A stretch of DNA of 64,000 nt from Helicobacter sp. 13S00401-1 (GCF_002272925.1 NZ_MLAR01000007.1:1-64000), one strand, 5' to 3'. Shown: positions 19,523 to 28,750, numbered from the stretch's first letter. The notes: generated by a model not told the origin, from the sequence alone. Numbers and translations: made by a program.

Positions 19523-21208
19523 ATGGGAATAGCAGAAACATCAGCACACTGGCTGCAAAACTATAACCCGCTGGGCAACTTATGGCTTAGTGGTTTTGTT
19601 GCATTATTGCCTATTATCTTGTTTTTTTTATGTTTGATTGCTTTTAAGATGAAGGGGTGGTTAGCCGCTCTTTTAACAGTTATCTTAAGCATCATAATTG
19701 CACTTGTTATGTACAAAATGCCTTTTGGCATGGTCATTATGTCTTTTATCAAGGGCTTTTTATATGGAATCTGGCCTATAGCGTGGATAATTATTGCCGC
19801 TATTTTCTTATTTAAACTATCTGATAAGACTGGTTATTTTAAGATACTTCAAGATAGCGTTATGACTATCACTCCAGATCATAGAATCCAAGTTATATTA
19901 GTTGCTTTTTGTTTGGGTGCTTTCTTAGAAGGTGCTATAGGTTTTGGTGCTCCTGTGGCCATCGCTGCTGCCCTTTTGGTGGGTCTTGGTTTAAGACCGC
20001 TATATGCTGCATCTTTATGTTTAGTTGGTAATACTATACCAGTTGCCTTTGGTGCAGTTGGTATACCTATAGTTGCTATGGCAGGCCTTGTAGACATGCC
20101 AGCTAGTGGTATATCAGCTATGGTTGGTAGGATGCTTCCTCCATTTATCATCCTTTTACCATTTGTAATGATATTTTTAATGGATCGTTGGAAGGGTATA
20201 AAAGAAACTTGGCCAGCTCTTCTTGTAGCAGGCATTAGTTTTGCCATCCTTCAGTACCTTACTACAAACTATATAGGGCCTGAGTTAGGAGACATCATCC
20301 CATCTGTTATATCTTTGGTGCTAACTGCTGTGTTTATGAGGTTTTGGAAGCCAAAAAGGATATTTAGAACTGATGGTAAAGAGTTAGATCCTAACTTTAA
20401 GCCAGAACGTCATCCTGCAGGTAAAGTAGTACTTGCTTGGATACCTTTTGTGCTATTAATTATTGCTGTAGTTATTTGGAGTACTCCATGGTTTAAAGAT
20501 CTTTTTAAAGCCGGTGGAGCTTTAGCTTTAACAAATATTAGCTGGCATATGCCTTTTATAACTGGTACTATCTTTAGCGCAGCGCCAATTACAGCTACAC
20601 CAAAAGTTATAGCTACAACTTATACTTGGGACATCATACATGCTACAGGAACTGCGCTTTTAATAGCAGGTATTATTAGTATCTTCGTGCTTCGTGCAAA
20701 ACCTGCAGTTGTTGGTGCTGCTATAGCTGATACTTTTAAAGAGATGTGGATTCCAATTATTACTATAGGTTTAGTTGTAAGCTTTGCTTTTATCACTCAG
20801 TATAGTGGAGCAGGGGATACTATGGGTCTAGCCCTAGCTCAAACTGGACATGTTTATACCTTTTTTGCGCCTATAGTTGGTTGGATAGGTGTTTTCTTAA
20901 CAGGGTCTGATACTAGTTCAAACTTGCTTTTTGGAACTCTTCAACAAGCAACTGCCATAGGTCTTCACGTCCCAGAAGTTTTCTATCTAGCGCTTAACTC
21001 CTTTGGTGGTATCGTAGGTAAGATGATAAGCCCTCAATCTATCGCAGTAGCGTGCGCTGCTGTTGGTATAGTAGGTCAAGAATCTGCACTCTTTAGAAAA
21101 GTAGTTATACACTCAGTATGGCTGGTTGTACTTATGAGTATTTGGGCTGTTGTTGTCTATTACGTCTTCCCTAGCATGATAGTTAATATAGCTCATTATG
21201 TAAGCTAA
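19523..21208 (+). CDS. lctP: L-lactate permease (copy 2)
   Basis: A 561-residue LctP-family lactate/proton symporter, closely similar to copy 1 from the first residues (HWLQNYNPLGNLWLSG) to the last helix. Same family blocks: FCLGAFLEGAIGFGAPVA and GIVGKMISPQSIAVACAAVG. GAAGGGAAG precedes the ATG. The two copies differ throughout at scattered positions and in the loop near residue 285, so the duplication is old, not a recent repeat. They may differ in affinity or in lactate versus glycolate preference; that is inference. A clear terminator follows. Confidence 0.95.
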   Translation: MGIAETSAHWLQNYNPLGNLWLSGFVALLPIILFFLCLIAFKMKGWLAALLTVILSIIIALVMYKMPFGMVIMSFIKGFLYGIWPIAWIIIAAIFLFKLSDKTGYFKILQDSVMTITPDHRIQVILVAFCLGAFLEGAIGFGAPVAIAAALLVGLGLRPLYAASLCLVGNTIPVAFGAVGIPIVAMAGLVDMPASGISAMVGRMLPPFIILLPFVMIFLMDRWKGIKETWPALLVAGISFAILQYLTTNYIGPELGDIIPSVISLVLTAVFMRFWKPKRIFRTDGKELDPNFKPERHPAGKVVLAWIPFVLLIIAVVIWSTPWFKDLFKAGGALALTNISWHMPFITGTIFSAAPITATPKVIATTYTWDIIHATGTALLIAGIISIFVLRAKPAVVGAAIADTFKEMWIPIITIGLVVSFAFITQYSGAGDTMGLALAQTGHVYTFFAPIVGWIGVFLTGSDTSSNLLFGTLQQATAIGLHVPEVFYLALNSFGGIVGKMISPQSIAVACAAVGIVGQESALFRKVVIHSVWLVVLMSIWAVVVYYVFPSMIVNIAHYVS

Positions 21209-21230
21209 CTTAATAGGGATATATTATTTG

Positions 21231-21268
21231 ACCTTAGCCTTAATCTTAGGGCTAAGGTGTTTTGCTTT
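21231..21268 (+). terminator. Intrinsic terminator after lctP copy 2
   Basis: ACCTTAGCC (21231-21239) and GGCTAAGGT (21250-21258) form a 9-bp stem, followed by GTTTTGCTTT, about 20 bases after the stop codon. Confidence 0.8.
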
Positions 21269-21373
21269 GGTTAGATATTTTTATTAGATATTTGGGGCTA
21301 GATATTAAAACTTAGTTAGTTTAAAGAGACTTTGTGTAAACGTTTGCTAAAAAAAGCATTTACAAGTATTTTT

Positions 21374-21382
21374 TGTTAGAAT
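21374..21382 (+). promoter_or_regulatory. Extended -10 promoter of the aroQ run
   Basis: TGTTAGAAT (TG, one base, TAGAAT) 30 bases upstream of aroQ. The same nine bases occur upstream of cheV (36105) and of the SurA-like gene (46904), so this looks like a local form of the vegetative promoter. Confidence 0.55.
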
Positions 21383-21412
21383 AGAAAAATCTCAATTAGG
21401 AGCGATAAATCA

Positions 21413-21901
21413 ATGAAAATTTTAGTTATACAAGGTCCAAACCTAAACATGTTAGGACATAGAGACCCTAGAATCTATGGCACTTTGACCTTAGAGCAAA
21501 TCCATGCTAACATGAAAATATGGGCTAATCAAAACCAACTTGAACTAGACTTTTTACAAAGTAACCACGAAGGTGAGATTATAGATAAGATTCAAGAGTG
21601 TGTTGGTGGAGAGTATGAAGGTGTTTTAATGAATCCAGGTGGTTTATCTCATACATCTATATCTTTAGCTGATGCTATAGCATCTTGTGGTGTGCCTGTC
21701 GTTGAAGTTCACTTAAGCAACATACAAGCTAGAGAAGAATCAAGACAGAAGTCCATCACTGCTGCAGTAAGCGTTGGGATTATAGCTGGCTTTGGACCTT
21801 TAGGCTATCACTTAGGACTATTAGCTTTAACTAATATTATCCAAGAGATTAAGCAGCTTAAAGAAAGTCAAGAACAACAAGCTAATAATCCTCAGGCCTA
21901 A
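21413..21901 (+). CDS. aroQ: 3-dehydroquinate dehydratase, type II
   Basis: A 162-residue shikimate-pathway enzyme that turns 3-dehydroquinate into 3-dehydroshikimate. The type II pattern is clear: IQGPNLNMLGHRDPRIYG with the catalytic tyrosine, QSNHEGEIID, NPGGLSHTSISLADAI and the catalytic histidine in VEVHLSNIQAREE. AGGAG lies upstream of the ATG. It is the first gene of a long forward run; cdsA follows after about 100 bases. Confidence 0.96.
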   Translation: MKILVIQGPNLNMLGHRDPRIYGTLTLEQIHANMKIWANQNQLELDFLQSNHEGEIIDKIQECVGGEYEGVLMNPGGLSHTSISLADAIASCGVPVVEVHLSNIQAREESRQKSITAAVSVGIIAGFGPLGYHLGLLALTNIIQEIKQLKESQEQQANNPQA

Positions 21902-22002
21902 ACCTAAGCTTTAAAACTTATCCCTTTTAGTTTTAAAGGGGATTCCTTCTATAAAAAGCATAAATTTGACACAAAGCATTTTTTATACTTAAATACTAAA
22001 TC

Positions 22003-22809
22003 ATGTCAGTCAAGGAAAGTAATTTGAGTTCATTTAAAGAGCTGCTAAAAAGCAGTAAAAATCGCTTAATAACAGGTGTGATTTTAATCATAGCCCTTAT
22101 TATCATCCTATGGATAGATAACCTAATCCTTACTTGGGCCATACTAGGGATAATCTTTCTTATAGGCATGCAAGAGGCTTGTGTCTTATATAAAACTTCT
22201 TTTAACATTCAAAAGATCATCATCTCAATAGTTATATGGGTAGTTGCTTACTTTGTTTCTCATCCAGTTTATCTTGGAATCTTTGCTTGGGTTTTACTAA
22301 GCGGGATAAAGGCTTTTAGAGGAGAGAGCGAAGAAAGAAATGAGATTAATGAGATAAAACCTTTTTTATATCCTAGTGTTATGTTTTTAGCCCTTTATGA
22401 TATCTATGCTAACTTTGGCACTTATGCTTTTGTATGGCTTATAGTTGTAGTGGCTTTAACTGATACCTTAGCTTACATAGGAGGTAGGCAGTTTGGCAAG
22501 CATAAGCTAACAAAAACATCTCCTAATAAGACTATAGAAGGAACTATCATAGGTGTTATCATAGGTAGTGCTATAGGCTCTTTAGTAGGGCTAGGTGTAG
22601 TTGAAGGCTTTTGGGTGTCTTTGGTGTTTAGTTTTATTATAAGTGTGCTTAGTGTTTTAGGTGATATCTATGAAAGCTTTTTGAAACGAAGTGTTGATGT
22701 AAAAGATTCTGGAAGTTTGCTGCCTGGGCATGGTGGAGTGCTAGATAGGCTAGATGGGCTTTTATTTGGTGCTATAGCTATGCTTTTAGTCTTTTATGTT
22801 TTGGTGTGA
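22003..22809 (+). CDS. cdsA: Phosphatidate cytidylyltransferase
   Basis: An inner membrane enzyme of up to 268 residues that makes CDP-diacylglycerol from phosphatidate and CTP, feeding all phospholipid synthesis. Several transmembrane helices fill the first two thirds, and the family signature stands near the end (SFLKRSVDVKDSGSLLPGHGG, with the conserved K, D and PGHGG). The ATG at 22003 has no ribosome site; a TTG seven codons later has AAGGAAAG in front and may be the real start. dxr starts 9 bases after the stop, an order also seen in H. pylori-type genomes and many other bacteria. Confidence 0.94.
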   Translation: MSVKESNLSSFKELLKSSKNRLITGVILIIALIIILWIDNLILTWAILGIIFLIGMQEACVLYKTSFNIQKIIISIVIWVVAYFVSHPVYLGIFAWVLLSGIKAFRGESEERNEINEIKPFLYPSVMFLALYDIYANFGTYAFVWLIVVVALTDTLAYIGGRQFGKHKLTKTSPNKTIEGTIIGVIIGSAIGSLVGLGVVEGFWVSLVFSFIISVLSVLGDIYESFLKRSVDVKDSGSLLPGHGGVLDRLDGLLFGAIAMLLVFYVLV

Positions 22810-22818
22810 AAAAAAGTT

Positions 22819-24003
22819 ATGGAAGAAAGTACTTTAGATTCTAAAAACATAGAATCTTTTTTGAAAAACTCCTTTGTATTACTTGGATCAACAGGTAGCA
22901 TAGGGGTTAATGCCCTAAAAGTTATCTCCGCTTTTGATAAAAAGATAGAAGCCCTAAGTGCAGGCAGTAATATAGACTTGCTTAATAGGCAAATAAGTCT
23001 TTATAACCCAAGCCTAGTATGCATAGCTAATAAATGGGATTTAGCTAGGCTAGAAGCTAGGGGGGCTAAGGTATTTGTAGGAGAAGAAGGGCTTTTAGAG
23101 ATGTTAAGTCTTGCTAAGTCAAGATGTGTGATAAACGCCATATCTGGTTTTGCAGGCTTGCACGCTAGCTTAAAAACCCTAGACTTAGATAAAAGCTTAA
23201 TACTTTCTAATAAAGAAAGCTTAGTGATAGCTGGAAGCAGGCTTGAGACAAGTAAGATTATCCCAATTGATAGTGAGCACTTTGGGCTTTGGTATCTTTT
23301 AGAGAGCTTAAGTACTAAAAAAAGTAGTGTTTCTAGGCTAGTTATAACTGCAAGCGGCGGGGCTTTAAGAGATAAAAGTGCTAGCGAGATTATGGAATCT
23401 AAACTAAAAAGTGTCTTAGCCCATCCAAACTGGAAGATGGGCGCACGCATAACAATTGATAGTGCTACTATGGTTAATAAACTCTATGAAGTTCTTGAAA
23501 CCTACTGGCTTTTTAAAGATATAAATCCTAAGCTAAAGATAGATGCTTTGATTGAAAGAAGCTCAAGTGTGCACTCCTTAGTTGAACTAGAAGATGGAAG
23601 TTTACTAGCCCACTTAGCAAGTCCAGACATGAAGCTACCTCTTAGCTTTGGGATAGCAGGTAAAGAGGCTTTTGAAAAGCCTATAATCAAAAAGCTAGAT
23701 TTAAAAGATTTGCTAAAAATAGACTTTAGAGATATAGACTGTGACTTATATCCTTTATGGAGATATAAAGACTTGCTATTAGAAAAGCCATATTTAGGTG
23801 CTGTGCTTAATGCTAGCAATGAAGTAGCAGTTGAAGGCTTTTTAAATGATAATCTCCCTTTAAAAGTGATACTAGACATAGTAAGTTTTGCCCTAGAAAC
23901 TTTTAAAGATTCTAAGATAGGTGAAGATTTAAAAGACTTACTAGACCTTCATAAGGCTGCTAAAGATCTAGCGATAAAACGTCTTCAAAGACATCTAGCT
24001 TAA
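22819..24003 (+). CDS. dxr: 1-deoxy-D-xylulose 5-phosphate reductoisomerase
   Basis: A 394-residue cytoplasmic enzyme, second step of the MEP isoprenoid pathway, using NADPH and a divalent metal. Visible motifs are the NADPH loop GSTGSIG, SNKESLV, IDSEH (metal ligands), SGGALRD, HPNWKMG and NASNEVAVEGF. The N-terminus is about 20 residues longer than usual before the Rossmann loop, and no strong ribosome site precedes the ATG, so the start may be further in. The extra segment contains an inverted AGATTCT/AGAATCT pair. Confidence 0.95.
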   Translation: MEESTLDSKNIESFLKNSFVLLGSTGSIGVNALKVISAFDKKIEALSAGSNIDLLNRQISLYNPSLVCIANKWDLARLEARGAKVFVGEEGLLEMLSLAKSRCVINAISGFAGLHASLKTLDLDKSLILSNKESLVIAGSRLETSKIIPIDSEHFGLWYLLESLSTKKSSVSRLVITASGGALRDKSASEIMESKLKSVLAHPNWKMGARITIDSATMVNKLYEVLETYWLFKDINPKLKIDALIERSSSVHSLVELEDGSLLAHLASPDMKLPLSFGIAGKEAFEKPIIKKLDLKDLLKIDFRDIDCDLYPLWRYKDLLLEKPYLGAVLNASNEVAVEGFLNDNLPLKVILDIVSFALETFKDSKIGEDLKDLLDLHKAAKDLAIKRLQRHLA

Positions 24004-24012
24004 CTCTTTTTT

Positions 24013-24945
24013 ATGTTTACTAAAGTAAGTTTTAACAAAGAAAAGTATTTTCTAGATACTCTTAGACAACTAGGTGTGTTTAAAGGTGTAGGCGATGACT
24101 GCGTTAACTTAACATATTTAAAAACTAAGCATAGATTAGAAGAGCATGAGGTTTTAGACTATAAAAGTAAAGTAGTAGGCTTTGATAGCTTTGTAGAAGG
24201 AGTTCACTTTAAAAGGGAGTGGATGTCTTTAAAAGATATAGCAACAAAGGCTTTTTTAGTTAACTTTTCAGATGTGCTATCTTGTAATGCAACTCCAAAA
24301 TACGCCCTTTTAAGTATCTCTCTTCCTAGTCTAACTAAGCTAGAAGTAAAAGAGCTAGCAGAGTCTATAGCTAGTATCTGTAAGAAACATGGAATCTTTT
24401 TAATAGGTGGAGATACAACTAGTGGCAAAGTTTTAAGCTTAAATATAGTAGTTTTTGGAAAGCTAGATAAAAGAAGGTTTTTAAGTAGGAAAAATCGCCA
24501 CTTAAAAGGTGCTATCCTAGCTTATACAAGATCGCGCACTAAAGACTTAGGAGGCTCACTAAAAACACTTACTTCACTTTTAAGATACCCTCATAAGCTA
24601 GTGCACAATAAAAGAGATAAGAGATTTTTAGAACCTAGTTTACGTGGAAGTTTTATAAAAGATGCTAGAAAACACATGCTTATAGGCTTAGATATCTCAG
24701 ACGGCTTAGCTAGTGAAGTGAAGTATTTAGAATCTAGCAATAAACTAGGCTTAAAATCTTTTATAAAACTTAACTCTAAAGTTTGGAAAAGTGGCGAAGA
24801 GTATGAGATGTTATTTGCCTATAATAAGGCCAGTAAACTTGCCTTGCAAAGACAGGCAAAAAGACATAGGATAGCCCTTGTAGATGTTGGTAGCTTTGGA
24901 TGCATTAAAAAGCTTAGGGTGAAATATAATGTTTGGCATCAGTAA
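24013..24945 (+). CDS. thiL: Thiamine-monophosphate kinase
   Basis: A 310-residue ATP-dependent kinase that makes thiamine diphosphate from the monophosphate. It shows VGDDCVNL, DSFVEGVHF, IGGDTTSG, the GLDISDGLASEVKYL block and the closing SGEEYEMLFAY motif, all typical of ThiL. It starts 10 bases after dxr, with a weak ribosome site. The middle region (KLDKRRFLSRKNRHLKG) is unusually basic, but the active-site residues are intact. It is followed after 15 bases by the Crp/Fnr regulator. Confidence 0.9.
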   Translation: MFTKVSFNKEKYFLDTLRQLGVFKGVGDDCVNLTYLKTKHRLEEHEVLDYKSKVVGFDSFVEGVHFKREWMSLKDIATKAFLVNFSDVLSCNATPKYALLSISLPSLTKLEVKELAESIASICKKHGIFLIGGDTTSGKVLSLNIVVFGKLDKRRFLSRKNRHLKGAILAYTRSRTKDLGGSLKTLTSLLRYPHKLVHNKRDKRFLEPSLRGSFIKDARKHMLIGLDISDGLASEVKYLESSNKLGLKSFIKLNSKVWKSGEEYEMLFAYNKASKLALQRQAKRHRIALVDVGSFGCIKKLRVKYNVWHQ

Positions 24946-24960
24946 AAGGAGATTAAGCAA

Positions 24961-25608
24961 GTGTTAGATAAGAAATTATTAAAAAGTATAGATATTTTTA
25001 GGTCACTAGATGATTCGCTTTTAAATGAACTACTTTTAATAAGTAATATAGTGCAGTATAAAAAAGATAATGTGCTTTTTTATGAGGGCGAAAGACCAAG
25101 TAGGCTTTATATCTTGCTTGATGGGAAGATAAAGCTTTTTAAGGTTGATAATAACTCTAATGAGATAGTTTTACATAGATTACAAGGCATATCATTGATA
25201 GCTGAAGTAGTCTACTTTGCACATGGAATCTTTCCAGCCACAGCTATCTTTGAAGGGGATAGTACAGTTTTAAGCATAGACTATGAAGGATTTGAGAAGT
25301 TTTTAGATAATAAACAGGTTTTAAAAAGCTTTGTGATATCTTTAACTGAAAAGATAAGGATATTAGAGGGGATAATCTCTAATAAAATGATTTTAAAAGC
25401 TAAGCAAAAGATAGCAAGGTATATAATTTTAAATGAAGCTAGGCTTAATATGCTAAATCAAAAGCAGATTGCAAAAGAGCTTTTTATAACACCAGAGACT
25501 TTAAATCGTAATCTTAAGATTTTAAAAGAAGAAGGTGCTATTAATATGGTAAAAAGTAAAATAGAAATACTTGATTTAGAATTCTTAAAAGATATCTCAG
25601 AATCTTAA
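24961..25608 (+). CDS. Crp/Fnr-family transcription regulator
   Basis: A 215-residue DNA-binding regulator with an N-terminal cyclic-nucleotide-binding-like beta-barrel (EGERPSRLYILLDGKIKLFKV), a long dimer helix around residues 120-150, and a C-terminal winged helix (NQKQIAKELFITPETLNRNLKILKEEGAI). No cysteine cluster is present in the N-terminal part, so it is not a classical [4Fe-4S] FNR oxygen sensor. It starts with GTG behind AAAGGAGATT. Genes of this type in epsilonproteobacteria control respiratory or nitrosative responses, but no specific effector can be assigned. The FNR-like palindrome at 6211 is a possible target. Confidence 0.85.
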   Translation: MLDKKLLKSIDIFRSLDDSLLNELLLISNIVQYKKDNVLFYEGERPSRLYILLDGKIKLFKVDNNSNEIVLHRLQGISLIAEVVYFAHGIFPATAIFEGDSTVLSIDYEGFEKFLDNKQVLKSFVISLTEKIRILEGIISNKMILKAKQKIARYIILNEARLNMLNQKQIAKELFITPETLNRNLKILKEEGAINMVKSKIEILDLEFLKDISES

Positions 25609-25775
25609 AAGTTTGTTAAAAGTTTGGTTTAAAGGTATACTTTTTGCTACTGGCTTTACAAAGAGGGCTAATAAAGGCTCCAAAAAAGTTTAAAAAGATT
25701 TAGTTTGATATCCTTGAAAGGGACTGAAGGGACTTATGTATATGGTTTTTGAAGATTTTATTTATGGAGTTAGTA

Positions 25776-26648
25776 ATGGCATATAATCAAGCTAAAAAGT
25801 TAGATGACCTACTAGACAAACGTAAATGCAATAAATCTAACATTAAGTATATTTCCGTAACTTCAGGCAAAGGTGGAGTAGGGAAGTCTACAATCAGTGC
25901 TAACCTCGCATACAAGCTTAGTAAGCTAGGTTATAAAGTTGGAGTTTTTGATGCTGATATAGGCTTAGCTAACTTAGATCTTATCTTTGGCGTTAAGGTA
26001 GAACATAGCCTTTTAGATGTTTTAAAAGGCTATGCTAGCATAGATGATATTATCCATAAAGTTGATCAAAACTTATATCTTATACCTGGCGATAGTGGCG
26101 AAGAGATACTAAAGTATGCACAAAACAACATAGTGGAATCTATAATTGATAAAAGTTCCATACTTGACACTCTAGACTATCTTATCATAGATACAGGAGC
26201 AGGCATAGGCGCGCTTAATCAAGCCACTTTAAAAGCTAGCGAGTATATAATCGTAGTTACCATGCCAGATCCTTCAGCCATAACTGATGCCTATACTACT
26301 ATTAAGATTAATGCAGATTCTAAGTCTGAGATATTTATGATTATAAATATGTGCAAAGATCAAAGCGAGGCAAAGTCAGTTTTTTCTAGAATCCAAACCA
26401 TAGCTAAGAAAAATATCCCCACTATGAACCTTAAGTTCCTTGGAGGGTTAGAGAGTAATGCAGCTGTAAATAGAGCCACTAGAAATAGATCTCTTATAGC
26501 TAAAGTTGAGCCATTTAACCCAGTATCTGTAGAGTTAGGAGACATCGCATTAAGACTTCATAATGAAGTTAACAGTTTGGAACAAAACATGCTTTCAGAC
26601 CGTAAAGGCTTTAATAGCTTTTTTAGGCGTATGCTAAGTTATATATAG
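25776..26648 (+). CDS. flhG: Flagellar number regulator FlhG, MinD-like ATPase
   Basis: A 290-residue ParA/MinD-type ATPase (also called YlxH) that limits polar flagella together with the GTPase FlhF. The deviant Walker A TSGKGGVGKST is near residue 33, followed by FDADIGLANLDL and a Walker B-like DYLIIDTGAGIG. I chose the ATG at 25776 because GGAG lies 6 bases upstream and the product then begins MAYNQAKKLDDL, like other FlhG proteins. A TTG nine codons earlier has no ribosome site. It opens the flagellar cluster. flhF, which usually precedes it, is not in this window. Confidence 0.93.
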   Translation: MAYNQAKKLDDLLDKRKCNKSNIKYISVTSGKGGVGKSTISANLAYKLSKLGYKVGVFDADIGLANLDLIFGVKVEHSLLDVLKGYASIDDIIHKVDQNLYLIPGDSGEEILKYAQNNIVESIIDKSSILDTLDYLIIDTGAGIGALNQATLKASEYIIVVTMPDPSAITDAYTTIKINADSKSEIFMIINMCKDQSEAKSVFSRIQTIAKKNIPTMNLKFLGGLESNAAVNRATRNRSLIAKVEPFNPVSVELGDIALRLHNEVNSLEQNMLSDRKGFNSFFRRMLSYI

Positions 26649-26670
26649 GCTTTACAAAAGGATTTGCAAC

Positions 26671-26985
26671 ATGTTAAGACAGGAAAATTTCATAAGCTTT
26701 TCTATTGTCTGTGGATTTTTCATAGGGATAATGTTTGGTCTAGTTAAGTTTAATGACCCAGCACTTATCATACTTTGGGTTATCCTAGCCACAGCTGGAA
26801 TCTATCTTATAGTCATAGCTTGCGTGTCTATTTACTCTCGTTTTGTTGATTTAAGTAAAGAGCGTGATATGCCAAAAGAAAAACTAGAAGACAGTCTTGA
26901 GTACTATCGAAAAGAGTTCGATAAGAAAGAAAAAGAAGTGCAAAATATTAGAAATTTCATAAAAAGCATAAAGAGTTCAGACTAG
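26671..26985 (+). CDS. Small membrane protein of the flhG-fliA cluster
   Basis: A 104-residue protein with two transmembrane helices (about residues 8-26 and 33-54) and a charged, helix-forming tail with coiled-coil character (EKLEDSLEYYRKEFDKKEKEV). It sits between flhG and fliA, 22 bases after one and 8 before the other, with AAAGGA as ribosome site. H. pylori has an uncharacterised gene of similar size at this spot (HP1033). No known function can be assigned; the location suggests a role in flagellar regulation or assembly. Confidence 0.8.
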   Translation: MLRQENFISFSIVCGFFIGIMFGLVKFNDPALIILWVILATAGIYLIVIACVSIYSRFVDLSKERDMPKEKLEDSLEYYRKEFDKKEKEVQNIRNFIKSIKSSD

Positions 26986-26993
26986 AGAAAAAG

Positions 26994-27683
26994 ATGAAGT
27001 CAAAAAACCACTATGATCAGTACCTTAGAGATTCTCAAGATGAGCTAGCATTGCAGTACATACCTGCTGTTAGGGCTATGGCCTTTAAGCTAAAAGAAAG
27101 ACTACCTAGTTCTATAGATATGAACGATCTTGTGTCAATTGGCACTGAAGAGCTTATAAAGCTTTCTCGTCGTTATGATAGCACTAAGAATGATTCATTT
27201 TGGGGTTATGCTAGAAAGAGGGTTAATGGGTCTATGCTTGATTATCTAAGAAGTCTAGATGTGTTATCTCGTGCTTCAAGAAGGCTAGTTAAGGCTATAG
27301 ACTATGAAGTATCAAAATACTTTAATACCCATGAAGAAGAACCAAGTAATGAGTACCTTGCAGAAGTGTTAAATGAAGACTTAGATAAGATCAAACAAGC
27401 ACGCATAGCTGCAGATATCTATACAGTTATACCCATAGATGAGCAGTATAACGCTCTAGAAGAGGGTGATATACTAAAAGAGTGTGAGCATGCACAAGTT
27501 TTAGATTCAGTCAAAAAGATCTTAAGTACTTTAAGCCAAAGGGAGCAGTTAGTTATACAGCTTTATTATTTAGAAGAGCTAAGTTTGAGTGAGATTAGCG
27601 AAGTTTTAGATATCACAGAATCTAGAATCTCACAAATCTCAAAAGAGGTCATTAAAAAAATTAGAAAGTCCCTAGGAGCGTAA
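26994..27683 (+). CDS. fliA: Flagellar sigma factor FliA (sigma-28)
   Basis: A 229-residue alternative sigma factor for late flagellar genes such as flagellin. Region 2 is seen in YIPAVRAMAFKLKERLPSS and SFWGYARKRVNGSMLDYLR, and region 4 in LSQREQLVIQLYYLEELSLSE followed by the helix-turn-helix ITESRISQISKEVI. AGAGAAAAAG precedes the ATG. It lies two bases before fliM, so it is cotranscribed with switch genes, as in other Helicobacter. Confidence 0.95.
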   Translation: MKSKNHYDQYLRDSQDELALQYIPAVRAMAFKLKERLPSSIDMNDLVSIGTEELIKLSRRYDSTKNDSFWGYARKRVNGSMLDYLRSLDVLSRASRRLVKAIDYEVSKYFNTHEEEPSNEYLAEVLNEDLDKIKQARIAADIYTVIPIDEQYNALEEGDILKECEHAQVLDSVKKILSTLSQREQLVIQLYYLEELSLSEISEVLDITESRISQISKEVIKKIRKSLGA

Positions 27684-27685
27684 CC

Positions 27686-28750
27686 ATGGCTAAGATTCTA
27701 AGTCAAGAAGAGATAGATTCCCTACTAAATGTTATGGATGAAGACGGAGATGGATTTGAAGGTGGGGATCTTGTAGACCTTGCAACAGAAAAGCAAGTTA
27801 TAGTATATGACTTTAGAAGGCCAAATCGAGTAAGCCGTGAGCAGCTAAGAAGTTTTAGAAGCATACATGATAAGATGGCTAGAAACTTATCTAACCAGAT
27901 ATCAGCCATCATGAGAAGTATAGTTGAAATCCAACTTCACTCAGTAGACCAGATGACTTATGGTGAGTTTTTAATGTCCCTTCCAACTCCTACTAGTTTT
28001 AACGTTTTTTCCATGAAGCCTATGGATGGTGCTGGAGTATGTGAGATAAACCCAACTATTGCCTTTCCTATGATAGATAGGCTTTTAGGTGGTAGGGGTG
28101 ATCAGTATGAAGGAACGCGCGAGTTTACAAACATAGAGCTTAACTTACTAGATACTATCTTACGTCAGATTATGCAAAATCTAAAAGAAGCTTGGGCGCC
28201 TATAGCAGATATCTTCCCAAGTGTAGATGCTAAAGAATCTAGCCCAAACGTAGTTCAAATAGTTGCACAAAATGAAGTAGTAGTAATGGTTGTTATGGAA
28301 ATAGTGATAGGGCATAGTAGTGGGATGATGAATCTTTGCTATCCAGTTATATCTCTTGAAACTATACTAAGTCGTCTTGCAAGTAGAGATTTGCTTATGA
28401 GTGAGACTAGTGGTAAAAAGTCACGTAATAAAGAATTGCAAGCTTTAATCGGTGGGGCAGATGTTAATGTCTCTGCAATCTTAGGCAGTACAAATATAAG
28501 CCTAAAAGATATCTTAGAGTTAAAAGTTGGAGATGTCATAAGACTAGATAAAGTAGCTGATGATGTAGTTACAGTTAATATAGATGGTAGAGAAAAGTAT
28601 GCAGCAAGTATCGGTCTTCAACGATATAGAAAAACCATACAGATAAAAGAAGAGATAAGAACTGAAAAAGATAAACTAAAAGAAGTTATACAGATGCTTG
28701 AAACTCAAAGAAAGTCAAAAGTTAATGATATACAAGAGGAAGATGTATGA
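27686..28750 (+). CDS. fliM: Flagellar motor switch protein FliM
   Basis: A 354-residue C-ring protein that receives CheY-phosphate and sets the direction of rotation. The N-terminal CheY-binding peptide LSQEEIDSLLN is exact, followed by the middle domain (YDFRRPNRVSREQLRSF, DQMTYGEFLMSLP) and a C-terminal FliN-like domain (ILGSTNISLKDILELKVGDVIRLDK). The ATG follows GGAGCGTAACC. Its stop overlaps the start of fliY by four bases (ATGA), implying translational coupling. Confidence 0.96.
   Translation: MAKILSQEEIDSLLNVMDEDGDGFEGGDLVDLATEKQVIVYDFRRPNRVSREQLRSFRSIHDKMARNLSNQISAIMRSIVEIQLHSVDQMTYGEFLMSLPTPTSFNVFSMKPMDGAGVCEINPTIAFPMIDRLLGGRGDQYEGTREFTNIELNLLDTILRQIMQNLKEAWAPIADIFPSVDAKESSPNVVQIVAQNEVVVMVVMEIVIGHSSGMMNLCYPVISLETILSRLASRDLLMSETSGKKSRNKELQALIGGADVNVSAILGSTNISLKDILELKVGDVIRLDKVADDVVTVNIDGREKYAASIGLQRYRKTIQIKEEIRTEKDKLKEVIQMLETQRKSKVNDIQEEDV

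Noticed and set aside
19879-20247. Reverse-strand frame of 122 residues inside lctP copy 2
   Set aside because: It lies wholly inside a strongly conserved permease gene and has no ribosome site or family features.
17414-21208. Tandem lctP genes as a recent duplication or assembly artefact
   Set aside because: The two copies differ at many scattered positions and have different flanks, so both are real and old.
23001-23879. Reverse-strand frames of 149 and 125 residues inside dxr
   Set aside because: Both are shadows of an intact dxr with all its motifs.
24961-25608. Crp/Fnr regulator as a true FNR oxygen sensor
   Set aside because: The cysteines that would hold the iron-sulfur cluster are missing.
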